46,398 nucleotides of DNA from CAYVQF01 sp964454015 (GTDB lineage Bacteria; Myxococcota_A; Bradymonadia; UBA4248), in the NCBI GenBank assembly GCA_964454015.1, contig CAYVQF010000046.1, positions 1-46,398 on the forward strand. The letters are read 5' to 3'. Shown piece after piece: positions 6,876 to 14,879 of the stretch (position 1 is its first letter; each line of letters starts with the position of its first letter). The notes beneath the pieces were generated by a model. It worked only from the letters and a program-made list of their open reading frames with translations, had not been told where the DNA came from and did no database searches. The translations under genes were made by a program, and so were the position numbers.

Positions 6876-8699
6876 CTACCAGATCTTGTAAGGCGAGGTC
6901 TCGGGCTCTTTATCCTTCTCCGGGACCGTCTTGTCCTTGGTGGTCGTGCCGCCACCGCGTTTCTTTCCACCTCCGCGCTCCGTCGTCTTGCCCCCTTGGG
7001 GCGAGGTCGCTGGGGGGATGGCGACGAGGGCCACCTCGACTTGGGCGTTCTGTGCCGTGTCGACCTCGACGCTCGCGCTCTCATAGCCCTCCAGCTCGAA
7101 ACGCAAAGTGACGAAGCCCGTGGGGGGAACCTCTACCGCATCGACAGGGGTCTGGCCGAGGTACTTCCCCCCCAAGAAGAGCTGCGCACCTGGCGGTCGG
7201 GTGCTGACGGCGAGCTTCTTCAGGGGCACCAGCTCCACTCTGAACGCATGATCCGCTGGCTCCGTCGCCTCGCTAGGGAGGGCGATGACCAGCTCCTGCG
7301 GCACATAGCCAGGGAGGCTCACGGTCAGCCGCCGCAGCTCATCAGGGGCCATGCGGATCGGCTCTAGGGGGGTCTCGCCAATCAGAACATCGCCGTCGTA
7401 AACGAAGGCACCCGGCGGCTCGGATACAATGGCGAAGCGGTGATACTTGCTGGCGGTCACCACCTCCGGAGGCACCTCCACGGGCACATCCTTGGGCGGC
7501 ACTCGTTGGCCCGTCCCTTCTGGCACCACGTCCGCGGGGCGCTCGCCGTCCTGTCGCCCCTGGAGCACCACGAACAAAGCGCTCGCCGTCGCCGCGATGA
7601 GCACGAGCACGACCAGCAGCAGCAACCAAGGCTTGCGCGACGCTGGCGCCGCCGCGCTGCTCTGGGCGATGAGGGTCGGCTGCTGTGATGGTGCCAGTAT
7701 GGGCGCTTTGCCCGCCGCCGCCGCGCCGCCGAGGGCGTTGCGCACGGTCATGGCCGGCAGGGTGCCCGAGGCCTCCACCATGACGCCCGCCTGGATGGCC
7801 GCCAGCTCCATCTCCTGAACGAAGGCGTCAGCGTCTTTGGGGCGATCCGCCGGGTCCTTGGCCAAGCCGCGCTGGGTGACGAAGTTGGCCAAGGTGACCG
7901 GGATGTGGGATGGCAGCGGCGGCGGCGCCTCACTCTGGTGTTTGAGCACCGTCGCGATGGCGCTGCTCTCGGAGAAGGGCACTTTGCCAGCCAGGAGCTG
8001 ATAGAGGACCACGGCCAAGGCGTAGAGATCGCTCTGGCCGGTGAGCTCATCTCCGCGCGCCTGTTCGGGACTCATGTACTCCGGGGTGCCGCACACGAAG
8101 CCCACGCGGGTGAGTTTTTGGCCGACATCCTCGCCCGGTTTTTCGATCAACTTGGCGATCCCGAAATCGAGCACCTTGACCAGGCCTTTCTCGGCGCTGC
8201 TGAGGAAGACGTTCTCGGGCTTGAGATCACGATGGACGATGCCCTTGCGATGCGCCTCGGCCAAGCTGCGCCCCACCTGGGCGATGGTGGTCACCGCCTC
8301 TTGCGGGGGGAGGGCCGTCTGGCGCTCGAGATACTTGGAGAGGGGCTCGCCTTCGAGGAGCTCCATGGCGATGAAAAAATTCCCGTCGCCGCCTTCTCCG
8401 TAATCAAAGATGGTGATGGTGTTGGGATGCTTGAGCTGGGAGACGGCGACGGCCTCCCGCAGAAAGCGCCCCACAGCCTCTTTGTCTCGCAGGAGGTGCT
8501 TGTGCATCACCTTGAGGGCCACCGAGCGCCCGAGAGGGGCTTGCTTGGCGATATAGACTCGGCCCATGCCACCGGAAGCCAAATGACGCTCGATGGTGTA
8601 ACGGCCCGCGATGACCGTCCCGGTGGCGAGGAAGTCTTCTTTCTTCTTTTTCGGGCCAGGCGACGCCCCAGTCGGTCCTTCCATGAAAAGAGCCCCCAT
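6876..8699 (-). CDS. Hanks-type Ser/Thr protein kinase with two PEGA domains
   Basis: The 607-residue product has a cytoplasmic kinase domain at about 34-295: glycine loop ASGGMGRVY, ATP-binding Lys63, catalytic HRDLKPEN (156-163), DFG (178-180) and the activation-segment end GTPEYMSPEQ. All key residues are intact. A single membrane helix (about 358-379) follows, then two extracytoplasmic PEGA domains (about 420-490 and 494-560) and a charged Gly/Lys/Thr-rich tail. The arrangement is that of myxobacterial membrane receptor kinases that phosphorylate serine and threonine of partner proteins. ATG at 8699 or ATG six codons later could be the start. The gene is divergent from the amidotransferase-like gene. 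Confidence 0.95.
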   Translation of the reverse strand: MGALFMEGPTGASPGPKKKKEDFLATGTVIAGRYTIERHLASGGMGRVYIAKQAPLGRSVALKVMHKHLLRDKEAVGRFLREAVAVSQLKHPNTITIFDYGEGGDGNFFIAMELLEGEPLSKYLERQTALPPQEAVTTIAQVGRSLAEAHRKGIVHRDLKPENVFLSSAEKGLVKVLDFGIAKLIEKPGEDVGQKLTRVGFVCGTPEYMSPEQARGDELTGQSDLYALAVVLYQLLAGKVPFSESSAIATVLKHQSEAPPPLPSHIPVTLANFVTQRGLAKDPADRPKDADAFVQEMELAAIQAGVMVEASGTLPAMTVRNALGGAAAAGKAPILAPSQQPTLIAQSSAAAPASRKPWLLLLVVLVLIAATASALFVVLQGRQDGERPADVVPEGTGQRVPPKDVPVEVPPEVVTASKYHRFAIVSEPPGAFVYDGDVLIGETPLEPIRMAPDELRRLTVSLPGYVPQELVIALPSEATEPADHAFRVELVPLKKLAVSTRPPGAQLFLGGKYLGQTPVDAVEVPPTGFVTLRFELEGYESASVEVDTAQNAQVEVALVAIPPATSPQGGKTTERGGGKKRGGGTTTKDKTVPEKDKEPETSPYKIW

Positions 8700-9189
8700 T
8701 ACGGCTCAAAAAGCTCAACTTCGAGTAGGTCCTCTCCCCTCGCGCCGCACGTTGCTGCGCACGCCGCTGCGATGGCTCCTTTCTAGCACGCCTCGCGCAG
8801 CAGGGCCACAAAGCATCGTAGTCGACCGTGGGCTCTGGGGCAGCGGCGCGCACGCCTTCGGGGGGTGGATCCAAAAAAGAGCGTTTTAGGGCTTGGATGC
8901 CGCGGGTTGGCGCAGGGCAAAGGGCAGGGAGCCTTGGCGGGTGGCGCCAGTGACTTGGAAAAGGGTTGCGGCTCGCGGCGCAGAACGCATAGACTATGGA
9001 GTGAGGTGGGTTGCCTCCCGGTCGTCAGCGAGGATGCCGCTCACCACGTCGGCGATGGCTGTTTTTTGGCAGCACGCCCACGCCACCCATTGTGGACCTC
9101 GTGGTCTCTTCGATGCTCGCGCCGTGCGCCCGTGATGGGCGTCGCGCCGGGTGTGTAGCGCTACCGTCACAACGCAGGAACAGGGTGTC
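8700..9189. other. Divergent intergenic region, 490 bases
   Basis: The region lies between the kinase start and the amidotransferase-like start. No frame in it has convincing coding character. A possible sigma-70-like pair, TTGCGG at 8966-8971 and TAGACT at 8990-8995 (18-base spacer), points toward the plus-strand gene; it is weak. Nothing else was seen. Confidence 0.3.
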
Positions 9190-10029
9190 ATGAGTCGACA
9201 AATGGCTTTTTTGAGCAATGATTTTTCGCTCTTCGACCTCGCCTTGGAAGCCTGTGGGAGCACCCTCGCGGGTCACAAGGACGCGCCATATGACGGCTGG
9301 GGGATCGGCTATTATGTCGAAGACCGGGCGCTGGTGCAGAAGAAGCCCACGAGCATCGAAGGTCGCACGGACCTGGCGGAGCTGGTGCGCGACGTGCGTT
9401 CGCATTCGGTGATGGCCCATCTGCGGCGAGCGATTCAGGGCGTGGCCAGCCCCGAGAACACCCAGCCCTTTCGCTTCCGCAACTGGCTGTGCGCCCACAT
9501 CGGCGAGGCGTCGTTTTCGCCGCAGGGCACGGAGATGTTGCGCCAAGCCTTGCCGGGATTTCTCCAGCACAATGTCCGAGGCGACACGGACTCGGAGGTG
9601 GCGCTGCACTTTTTTTTCGATTTTCTCAGGACCCATGCGCGCATCGACCGGGACATCGTCGCCGTGGATGCGCTGCTGGCGGCAGCGCGCGATGCGGTGC
9701 AGACCATCGTGCGCATCAACAAAGCGAGCGGAGAGGTCCGCACCCCCAGCTTGGATATGGTCTTTCTCAGCGGACGGATGATGGTGGCCGTCGCGGCCAG
9801 CACCTCCACGCTGGCGACCCTGCGCATCGGTGCCATGGAGCGCTTCGAGGCGCAGCTCTTCGCCGACTCGCCGCCCAAGGTGCAGAACTACCCGCATTTT
9901 CGTGGGATTTTCTTGAGCTTCGACCCCAACGATCCCGAGCGCAAGTGGATCACGGCACCACCGCGCAGTGTCATCGTGGTCGATGAACACCTTCAGGTGC
10001 ATACGGCGCCTTTGGACATCGACGTCTGA
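9190..10029 (+). CDS. Class II glutamine amidotransferase-like protein lacking the catalytic cysteine
   Basis: The 279-residue product has the Ntn-hydrolase amidotransferase pattern of the YafJ/EgtC group: an N-terminal strand SRQMAFLSND, DGWGIGYY, the SHSVMAHLRRAIQG segment and the ENTQPFRF..WLCAHIGEASF segment. In active members residue 2 is cysteine (MCRLL...), which becomes the N-terminal nucleophile. Here the equivalent residue is serine. The start at 9190 is supported by AGGAA and AGGG (9176-9185). An upstream in-frame GTG at 9151 would give an unrelated MCSA N-terminus 13 residues earlier, with no ribosome site. The fold is likely correct; the activity is uncertain (serine nucleophile or pseudoenzyme). 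Confidence 0.8.
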   Translation: MSRQMAFLSNDFSLFDLALEACGSTLAGHKDAPYDGWGIGYYVEDRALVQKKPTSIEGRTDLAELVRDVRSHSVMAHLRRAIQGVASPENTQPFRFRNWLCAHIGEASFSPQGTEMLRQALPGFLQHNVRGDTDSEVALHFFFDFLRTHARIDRDIVAVDALLAAARDAVQTIVRINKASGEVRTPSLDMVFLSGRMMVAVAASTSTLATLRIGAMERFEAQLFADSPPKVQNYPHFRGIFLSFDPNDPERKWITAPPRSVIVVDEHLQVHTAPLDIDV

Positions 10030-10510
10030 GAGGCCATTTTTTCGTTGCGCCAGACGAAAGGGGTCTCACCTTTGGACGTGGGGGATGCAAGGCAGCGCTG
10101 AAGCACTGTGCGTCGAGCTGCCCTGTAGACCGCACCGCAGTGAGACCTGGTGCCTGGCGGCAGGCGGCGCGAGCGCTTCTAGGCTGAGAGAATCGCGGCA
10201 GAATTTCACCGTCACTGAATTTATCCGTTTTCAGTGAATTTGTTGATGCCGTGTTTGTTGTAGGCATGGAGGTGCTTCGGCAGCGGCCCATGCTGTTGGC
10301 AGCAGCTTCTTGGGGTGTTGGCGAAGAGACAGCGGTGGCGTTGGGTGGTGTTCGCTTGCGTGAGCCGGTGGCAACCGGGGGCTACCCGACAACTTTCATC
10401 CCGTCCGATGCCGAACTTATAGCGCCATAGGGAGGCGTGACCCTTGGTACCGACCACGTTTGGGTGGCGGCAGACACGGCGATGCCCACGCCGGCGGAGG
10501 CGACTCCGTC
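10030..10510. other. Intergenic region, 481 bases, with possible RNA structure
   Basis: No coding frame is supported. It contains an 8-bp inverted repeat at 10212-10237 and, at 10360-10440, a compact GC-rich stretch with a 5-bp hairpin CCGGT-GGCA-ACCGG (10365-10378) and a GGG-CTA-CCC turn. The latter is close enough to the sigma-like gene to be its leader. I could not match it to a known riboswitch or small RNA family. Confidence 0.35.
10212..10237. promoter_or_regulatory. 8-bp inverted repeat
   Basis: TCACTGAA at 10212-10219 and TTCAGTGA at 10230-10237 are perfect inverted copies with a 10-base spacer. The region is AT-rich in an otherwise GC-rich context. It may be an operator or the stem of a hairpin after the amidotransferase-like gene. 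Confidence 0.45.
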
Positions 10511-11275
10511 ATGGGCTTGCTCGGGTTAAAAGCAATGTACAAAGAAATTCAATGTTGTGAGAGCCCCATCGAGGAAGAGGTGCTGTGCCAAGCGGGCATC
10601 CCCGAGGCCCACTTCCGCTTGCTGATCGCCTTCCGCCGTCGCTGTTTGCAGCGTTACGCCGAGGTTCTCGGTGAGGGTGCCGTGTTGGAGGCGTTTGCGG
10701 CGTGCTTTTTTACTCCTCCAGAGGCGGAGCGCTGGACGGCCTTGCGTCCCGAAGAGCAGGCTGAGCGTTTCAAATCCTTTGACGACGGTCTGTGTGCTCG
10801 GGCCGAGGCCTTGGTGCAGGAGGCGGCGCGTGAGTTGGCGCGGACGCCAGCGCAAGCGGTCAATGACGATCACGTCATCGAGCTGCAGCGCCCGCGCACG
10901 CGAGCGGAGTGTCCGTCCATCCGCCCTTGCCCCTTTGTCTCATGTCGCTATCATCTGTACCTCGACGTCACCCGTCGCGGTCGCGTTCGGGTGAATTTTC
11001 CCGACCAAGAGGTGGACGACCTGGAGCAATCGTGTGCGTTGGATCTGGCTGACACGGGGCCACGGACTTTGGAAGAGATCGGTCAGCTCATGGGTGGTAT
11101 CAGCCGCGAGCGGGTGCGCCAGATTGAGCAATCGGCGCTGACCATGTTGCGCAATCGCGGCGCTCGCCCCATTGCCGATTTTCTCGAAGAGGATCCCCAC
11201 TCGGTCATCATCAACAAGCAGGCCTTGCGTCAGACTAGCCCTCCGCAGCGTCGCCGCAAGAGGCGTACCGAGTAG
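10511..11275 (+). CDS. Sigma-70 region 4-like DNA-binding protein
   Basis: A 254-residue product that starts at ATG 10511, ten bases after GGAGG (an upstream GTG at 10460 is possible but has no ribosome site). A conserved central module is RAECPSIRPCPFVSCRYHLYLDV (131-153) and NFPDQEV with a following SCALDLAD (174-181), then a sigma-70 region 4 helix-turn-helix, LEEIGQLMGGISRERVRQIEQSAL (188-210). Region 2 of a true sigma factor is absent, so this is a transcription regulator that borrows the -35-binding helix. Cys134, Cys140, Cys145 and Cys175 are placed as possible metal ligands. The C-terminal tail is Arg/Lys-rich. It precedes rsgA by 12 bases and probably shares its transcript. Confidence 0.75.
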   Translation: MGLLGLKAMYKEIQCCESPIEEEVLCQAGIPEAHFRLLIAFRRRCLQRYAEVLGEGAVLEAFAACFFTPPEAERWTALRPEEQAERFKSFDDGLCARAEALVQEAARELARTPAQAVNDDHVIELQRPRTRAECPSIRPCPFVSCRYHLYLDVTRRGRVRVNFPDQEVDDLEQSCALDLADTGPRTLEEIGQLMGGISRERVRQIEQSALTMLRNRGARPIADFLEEDPHSVIINKQALRQTSPPQRRRKRRTE

Positions 11276-11287
11276 GATCGATCTTCT

Positions 11288-12220
11288 GTGCAAAAAGAGC
11301 TACGTCGCTGTGTGGTGGTGACCCTCCTGGGGCCAGTGTTTTACGTGACCGATGTGGACGCGGCGGAAGAGCAAGCGCGTTTGTTGGCTTGTTCCTTGGC
11401 GGGCAAGCGCTTTACTCAGGGTCGCCCCGTGGTGGGCGACTGGGTGCAGGTGGCCGTGGAGGGTGAAGACCAAGGGGTGATCGTCGGCATCGAGGCCCGC
11501 ACTTCGTTGATCGAGCGGCAGGCGCCGTCGGGCCGCGGCCGCAAGCCTCTGGTGGCCAACTTGGATCGCTTGGTGGTGGTGGCGTCGGCGCAACAGCCGC
11601 CGCTGAAGCCGGGGCTCATCGATCGCTACCTCGTGGCGGCGCACCAACAGCGGATTTCGGCCCTCATTTGCGTGAACAAGTGGGAGTTGGCCGATGAGGA
11701 CGACCTAGAGATTGCCGCCACCTACGCCGCTCTTGGCTATGACCTATGTCGGGTTTCAGCCCGGACGGGCGAGGGTCTAGAGGCACTGTTGCAGCTCTTG
11801 AGCGGCCACCGCAGCGCGTTTTTGGGCCACAGTGGGGTTGGCAAGTCGTCGATTTTGAACTGCCTTCTCCCCAACGCGTGCTTGGCCGTGGGCGATCTCA
11901 GCGTCCAGAGTGGGCGCGGCCGGCACACGACCACCCACTCCTCGCTGCTGCGCCTCCCTGGGGGCGGTTTCGTCATCGACACGCCAGGGATCAGAGAGTT
12001 CGGCCTCACCAACATCGCGAGCGATGAGATCGTCGGTGCCTTTCCGGAGATCGTCAAGCACGCCCAGAGCTGTCGCTTCCAACCGTGCACCCACACGCAT
12101 GAGCCGGAGTGCGCAGTGCACCAGGCCGTCGAGGACGGGGAGATCCCGGCGGAGCGTTATTATTCCTACGCCCGCCTCTTCGACGAGCTGGCAATGGACG
12201 AGGCGGAGCGCTTCCGCTGA
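11288..12220 (+). CDS. rsgA: Ribosome small subunit-dependent GTPase RsgA
   Basis: The 310-residue product is full length for RsgA (YjeQ), a GTPase that helps late maturation of the 30S subunit. It has the OB-fold N-terminus (about 8-70), then the circularly permuted GTPase in order G4 NKWE (130-133), G1 GHSGVGKSS (180-188) and G3 DTPG (231-234), and a C-terminal zinc-binding segment with C262, C267, H269 and C275. Start is GTG 11288, twelve bases after the stop of the sigma-like gene with AGGA on its stop codon. A hairpin follows the stop. Confidence 0.97.
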   Translation: MQKELRRCVVVTLLGPVFYVTDVDAAEEQARLLACSLAGKRFTQGRPVVGDWVQVAVEGEDQGVIVGIEARTSLIERQAPSGRGRKPLVANLDRLVVVASAQQPPLKPGLIDRYLVAAHQQRISALICVNKWELADEDDLEIAATYAALGYDLCRVSARTGEGLEALLQLLSGHRSAFLGHSGVGKSSILNCLLPNACLAVGDLSVQSGRGRHTTTHSSLLRLPGGGFVIDTPGIREFGLTNIASDEIVGAFPEIVKHAQSCRFQPCTHTHEPECAVHQAVEDGEIPAERYYSYARLFDELAMDEAERFR

Positions 12221-12223
12221 GGC

Positions 12224-12250
12224 CCGGGCTGTGGCCCGGCGTCGCGACGC
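12224..12250. terminator. Hairpin and palindrome after rsgA
   Basis: CCGGGC (12224-12229) and GCCCGG (12234-12239) form a 6-bp stem with a tetraloop, starting four bases after the rsgA stop. It runs into a 12-base palindrome GCGTCGCGACGC (12239-12250). Without a U-tract, a terminator is only a likely reading. Confidence 0.4.
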
Positions 12251-12288
12251 CCTGTGCTCTGGCACGTGTGTCTGAGGCTCCCCTCCCC

Positions 12289-12317
12289 TTGACACAGCGC
12301 GTTAGCGTCAGCACCAT
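12289..12317 (+). promoter_or_regulatory. Possible sigma-70 promoter for fadN
   Basis: A perfect -35 TTGACA at 12289-12294 is followed after 17 bases by CACCAT (12312-12317), a moderate -10. It lies 87 bases before the fadN start. Confidence 0.45.
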
Positions 12318-12403
12318 GCTTGAGTACTGAAATGACTGTCTTTGGCTCGTCTCTCTGGCGAGAGGGGGCAGATCCGCGACACGGGACAATGGAGGCTGTG
12401 AGT

Positions 12404-14794
12404 ATGAAGGTTGTCATCGGCAGAGTTGCCGTTCTTGGTGCAGGGGTCATGGGCAGTGGCATCGCCGCACATTTGGCCAACGCGGGCATCCCTTGCTACC
12501 TGCTGGATGTGGTCCCGGCGCCGGCACCAGCCGGTGTGGACCCTTCGAGCCGTGCTTTCCGTGACAGCCTCGCGGCGGCAGGCGTGGCCAAGCTGATGCG
12601 TTCGAAGCCAGCGGCGCTGGCTTCGGCGCGGGCGGCCCGCCTCATCACCATCGGGAATTTGGAGGATGACCTGGCGCTGCTCGGGCGCTGTGACTGGGTC
12701 ATCGAAGCGGTCAAGGAAGACGTGGCCATCAAGCAGGCTTTGTTTGCGCGGATCGAGCCGCATCTGCAGGCCCACGCCATCGTCAGCTCCAACACCTCAG
12801 GGCTGTCCATCGAGGCGATGTTGGCCGGGCGCAGCCCTTCTTTTCGCCAGCGTTTTCTCGTCACCCACTTCTTCAATCCCGTCCGCTACATGAAGCTGCT
12901 GGAGTTGGTGTGCGGCGCCGACACCTTGCCCGAGGTGGCCGCGTCGATCCATCACTTCGGGGAGTCACGGTTGGGCAAGGGCATCGTCTACGGCAAGGAC
13001 ACGACGAACTTCATCGCGAACCGCATCGGCGTCTACGGGATGATGAAGATTTTGGCGGAGATGCCGGCGGCGGGGCTCACTGTCGAGGAGATCGACAAGA
13101 TCTTTGGGCCCGCCATGGGGCGCCCCAAGTCGGCCGTTTTCCGCACGGCCGATTTGGTGGGTCTGGACACGCTGGTCCACGTCGCCGTGAACTGCCACAG
13201 CACCCTGGTACACGACGAGGAGCGGGAGGTCTTCGCCCTGCCCGAGGGGATCCAGAAGATGGTCGAGGCGGGGATGCTGGGTGAGAAGACGAAGCGCGGT
13301 TTTTACCAGAAGAAGACCGACGCTTCGGGCAAAGAGATCCTGAGCTTGGATCTGGCGACCATGACCTACGTGCCGCAGAAGAAGGTGCGTTTTGAGTCCT
13401 TGGGTGCGGCGCGCAAGATCGAGTCCCCCGGTGAGCGCATCGCCACCATCATGCGCGGTAAGGACAAGGCGGCGGTCTTCGCCGAGAAGTGCACCCTCGC
13501 CATGCTGGCCTACGCCGCGCGGCGCATCCCCGAGATCGCCGACGACTTGGTCAACGTCGACCGGGCCATGCGTTGGGGCTTTGGTTGGGACCTGGGTCCC
13601 TTCGAGATCTGGGACGCATACGGTGTCCAAGCGGGTGTTGCGCGGATGCAGGCCCTCGACATCGCCGTGGCGCCTTGGGTAGAAGCCATGTTGGCCTCAG
13701 GGCGTTCGTCTTTTTATCACCGCGATGAGAGTGGCGAAGCGACTTGCTGGCATCCTCAGCTCGCCGCAGCGCAGCCAGTGGTCCAGAACGTTCGAGTGCG
13801 CAGCGTGGCGGCCCTGCGTCGCGAGCAGGCGCCCGTCGCGACCAACCCCTCGGCGTCGCTGTGGGACATGGGGGACGGCGCCCTGCTCTTGGAGTTCCAC
13901 TCCAAGATGAACGCCATCGACGAAGACACGGGTAAGATGATGATGCAGGCCATCGAGATCGCAGAGCGCGATTTTCGCGGCTTGGTCATTGGCAATGACG
14001 CGACGAATTTTTCCGTCGGCGCCAACATCATGGGCCTGCTGTGGTTCGCCAACATTGGCCATTGGGAGAAGATCCGCGAGATGGTCACGGGCTTTCAGAT
14101 GGCCAATCAGCGGATGCGTTACAGCCGAGTCCCCACGGTGGCAGCGATAGGCGGCATGGTGCTCGGTGGCGGCTGCGAGGTCAGCATGGGGTGCAACGCC
14201 GTGCAGGCGGCCCTGGAGACCTACATCGGCTTGGTCGAGGTCGGCGTGGGCCTCATCCCCGGCGGTGGTGGCAACGTGGCCTTTCTCCGCAATGTTTACG
14301 GTGCTTTCGCCGAGGACCCCGACTTCGATCCCTTCCCCTTCATTCGCAAGGCCTTCATGACCATCGGCATGGGCAAGGTGGCCACCTCGGCAGAAGAGGC
14401 CAAAGAGGTTGGCTACCTGAACGCCAGCGACGGCATCTCGATGAACCGCGACTTCCTCTTGAGCGACGCCAAGGCTCGGGTCCTCGGGATGGCTGACGCC
14501 TTCGTGCCTCCCCGGGAGACGCGCTTCCTCCTCCCGGGGCGTGGGGGCTACGCCACCATCGACGTGGTCCTTTACGACATGGCGCTCAACGGCCAGATTT
14601 CGGCACATGACCGCCTGATCGGCCAGAAACTGGCCCATGTTTTGACCGGCGGCGAGTGCTCGCCCCGGGAGCACGTGAGCGAAAGCACCCTCCTCGAGCT
14701 CGAGACCGAGGCCTTCCTCAGCCTCTGCGGCGAAGCCAAATCCAAGGAGCGCATCGAGTACATGCTGAAGAACGGCAAGCCTCTGCGCAACTAG
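12404..14794 (+). CDS. fadN: FadN-type 3-hydroxyacyl-CoA dehydrogenase/enoyl-CoA hydratase
   Basis: The 796-residue product starts at ATG 12404, eight bases after GGAGG (12391-12395). The dehydrogenase half comes first: NAD-binding VAVLGAGVMGSGIA near residue 8, the SSNTSGLSIEAML segment and the catalytic HFFNPV..MKLLELV region. The hydratase half follows: NFSVGANI oxyanion region, VLGGGCEVSMGC and GLVEVGVGLIPGGGG, which carry the two expected glutamates. The domain order (dehydrogenase then hydratase) is that of Bacillus FadN, opposite to Escherichia coli FadB. With the thiolase downstream it performs the hydration, oxidation and cleavage steps of fatty acyl-CoA beta-oxidation; the acyl-CoA dehydrogenase (fadE) is not in this window. 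Confidence 0.95.
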   Translation: MKVVIGRVAVLGAGVMGSGIAAHLANAGIPCYLLDVVPAPAPAGVDPSSRAFRDSLAAAGVAKLMRSKPAALASARAARLITIGNLEDDLALLGRCDWVIEAVKEDVAIKQALFARIEPHLQAHAIVSSNTSGLSIEAMLAGRSPSFRQRFLVTHFFNPVRYMKLLELVCGADTLPEVAASIHHFGESRLGKGIVYGKDTTNFIANRIGVYGMMKILAEMPAAGLTVEEIDKIFGPAMGRPKSAVFRTADLVGLDTLVHVAVNCHSTLVHDEEREVFALPEGIQKMVEAGMLGEKTKRGFYQKKTDASGKEILSLDLATMTYVPQKKVRFESLGAARKIESPGERIATIMRGKDKAAVFAEKCTLAMLAYAARRIPEIADDLVNVDRAMRWGFGWDLGPFEIWDAYGVQAGVARMQALDIAVAPWVEAMLASGRSSFYHRDESGEATCWHPQLAAAQPVVQNVRVRSVAALRREQAPVATNPSASLWDMGDGALLLEFHSKMNAIDEDTGKMMMQAIEIAERDFRGLVIGNDATNFSVGANIMGLLWFANIGHWEKIREMVTGFQMANQRMRYSRVPTVAAIGGMVLGGGCEVSMGCNAVQAALETYIGLVEVGVGLIPGGGGNVAFLRNVYGAFAEDPDFDPFPFIRKAFMTIGMGKVATSAEEAKEVGYLNASDGISMNRDFLLSDAKARVLGMADAFVPPRETRFLLPGRGGYATIDVVLYDMALNGQISAHDRLIGQKLAHVLTGGECSPREHVSESTLLELETEAFLSLCGEAKSKERIEYMLKNGKPLRN

Positions 14795-14820
14795 TGGCTC
14801 TCCTTGGCGACCTCCTCTGA

Positions 14821-14850
14821 GGGCACCCGAGCGTCACGGCGTAGGTGCCC
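14821..14850. repeat. 7-bp inverted repeat between fadN and fadA
   Basis: GGGCACC (14821-14827) and GGTGCCC (14844-14850) are inverted around 16 bases in the 85-base gap between the two beta-oxidation genes. It could form a hairpin that adjusts fadA expression or stabilises the upstream message. Confidence 0.4.
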
Positions 14851-14879
14851 GCCCTTCGATTGACATAAAGGACAAAACG

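Noticed and set aside
9151..9189. GTG at 9151 as start of the amidotransferase-like gene giving an MC N-terminus
   Set aside because: No ribosome site, and the family alignment begins at the later ATG; the cysteine is probably coincidental.
10360..10440. 5S rRNA or riboswitch resemblance of the GC-rich stretch
   Set aside because: Some short matches to 5S loop sequence were seen, but order and length do not fit; no known riboswitch core is present.
12260..12275. TGGCACG after rsgA, as a sigma-54 -24 element
   Set aside because: The required TTGC at -12 spacing is missing; the bases there read TCTGAGG, and the better -35 TTGACA lies nearby.
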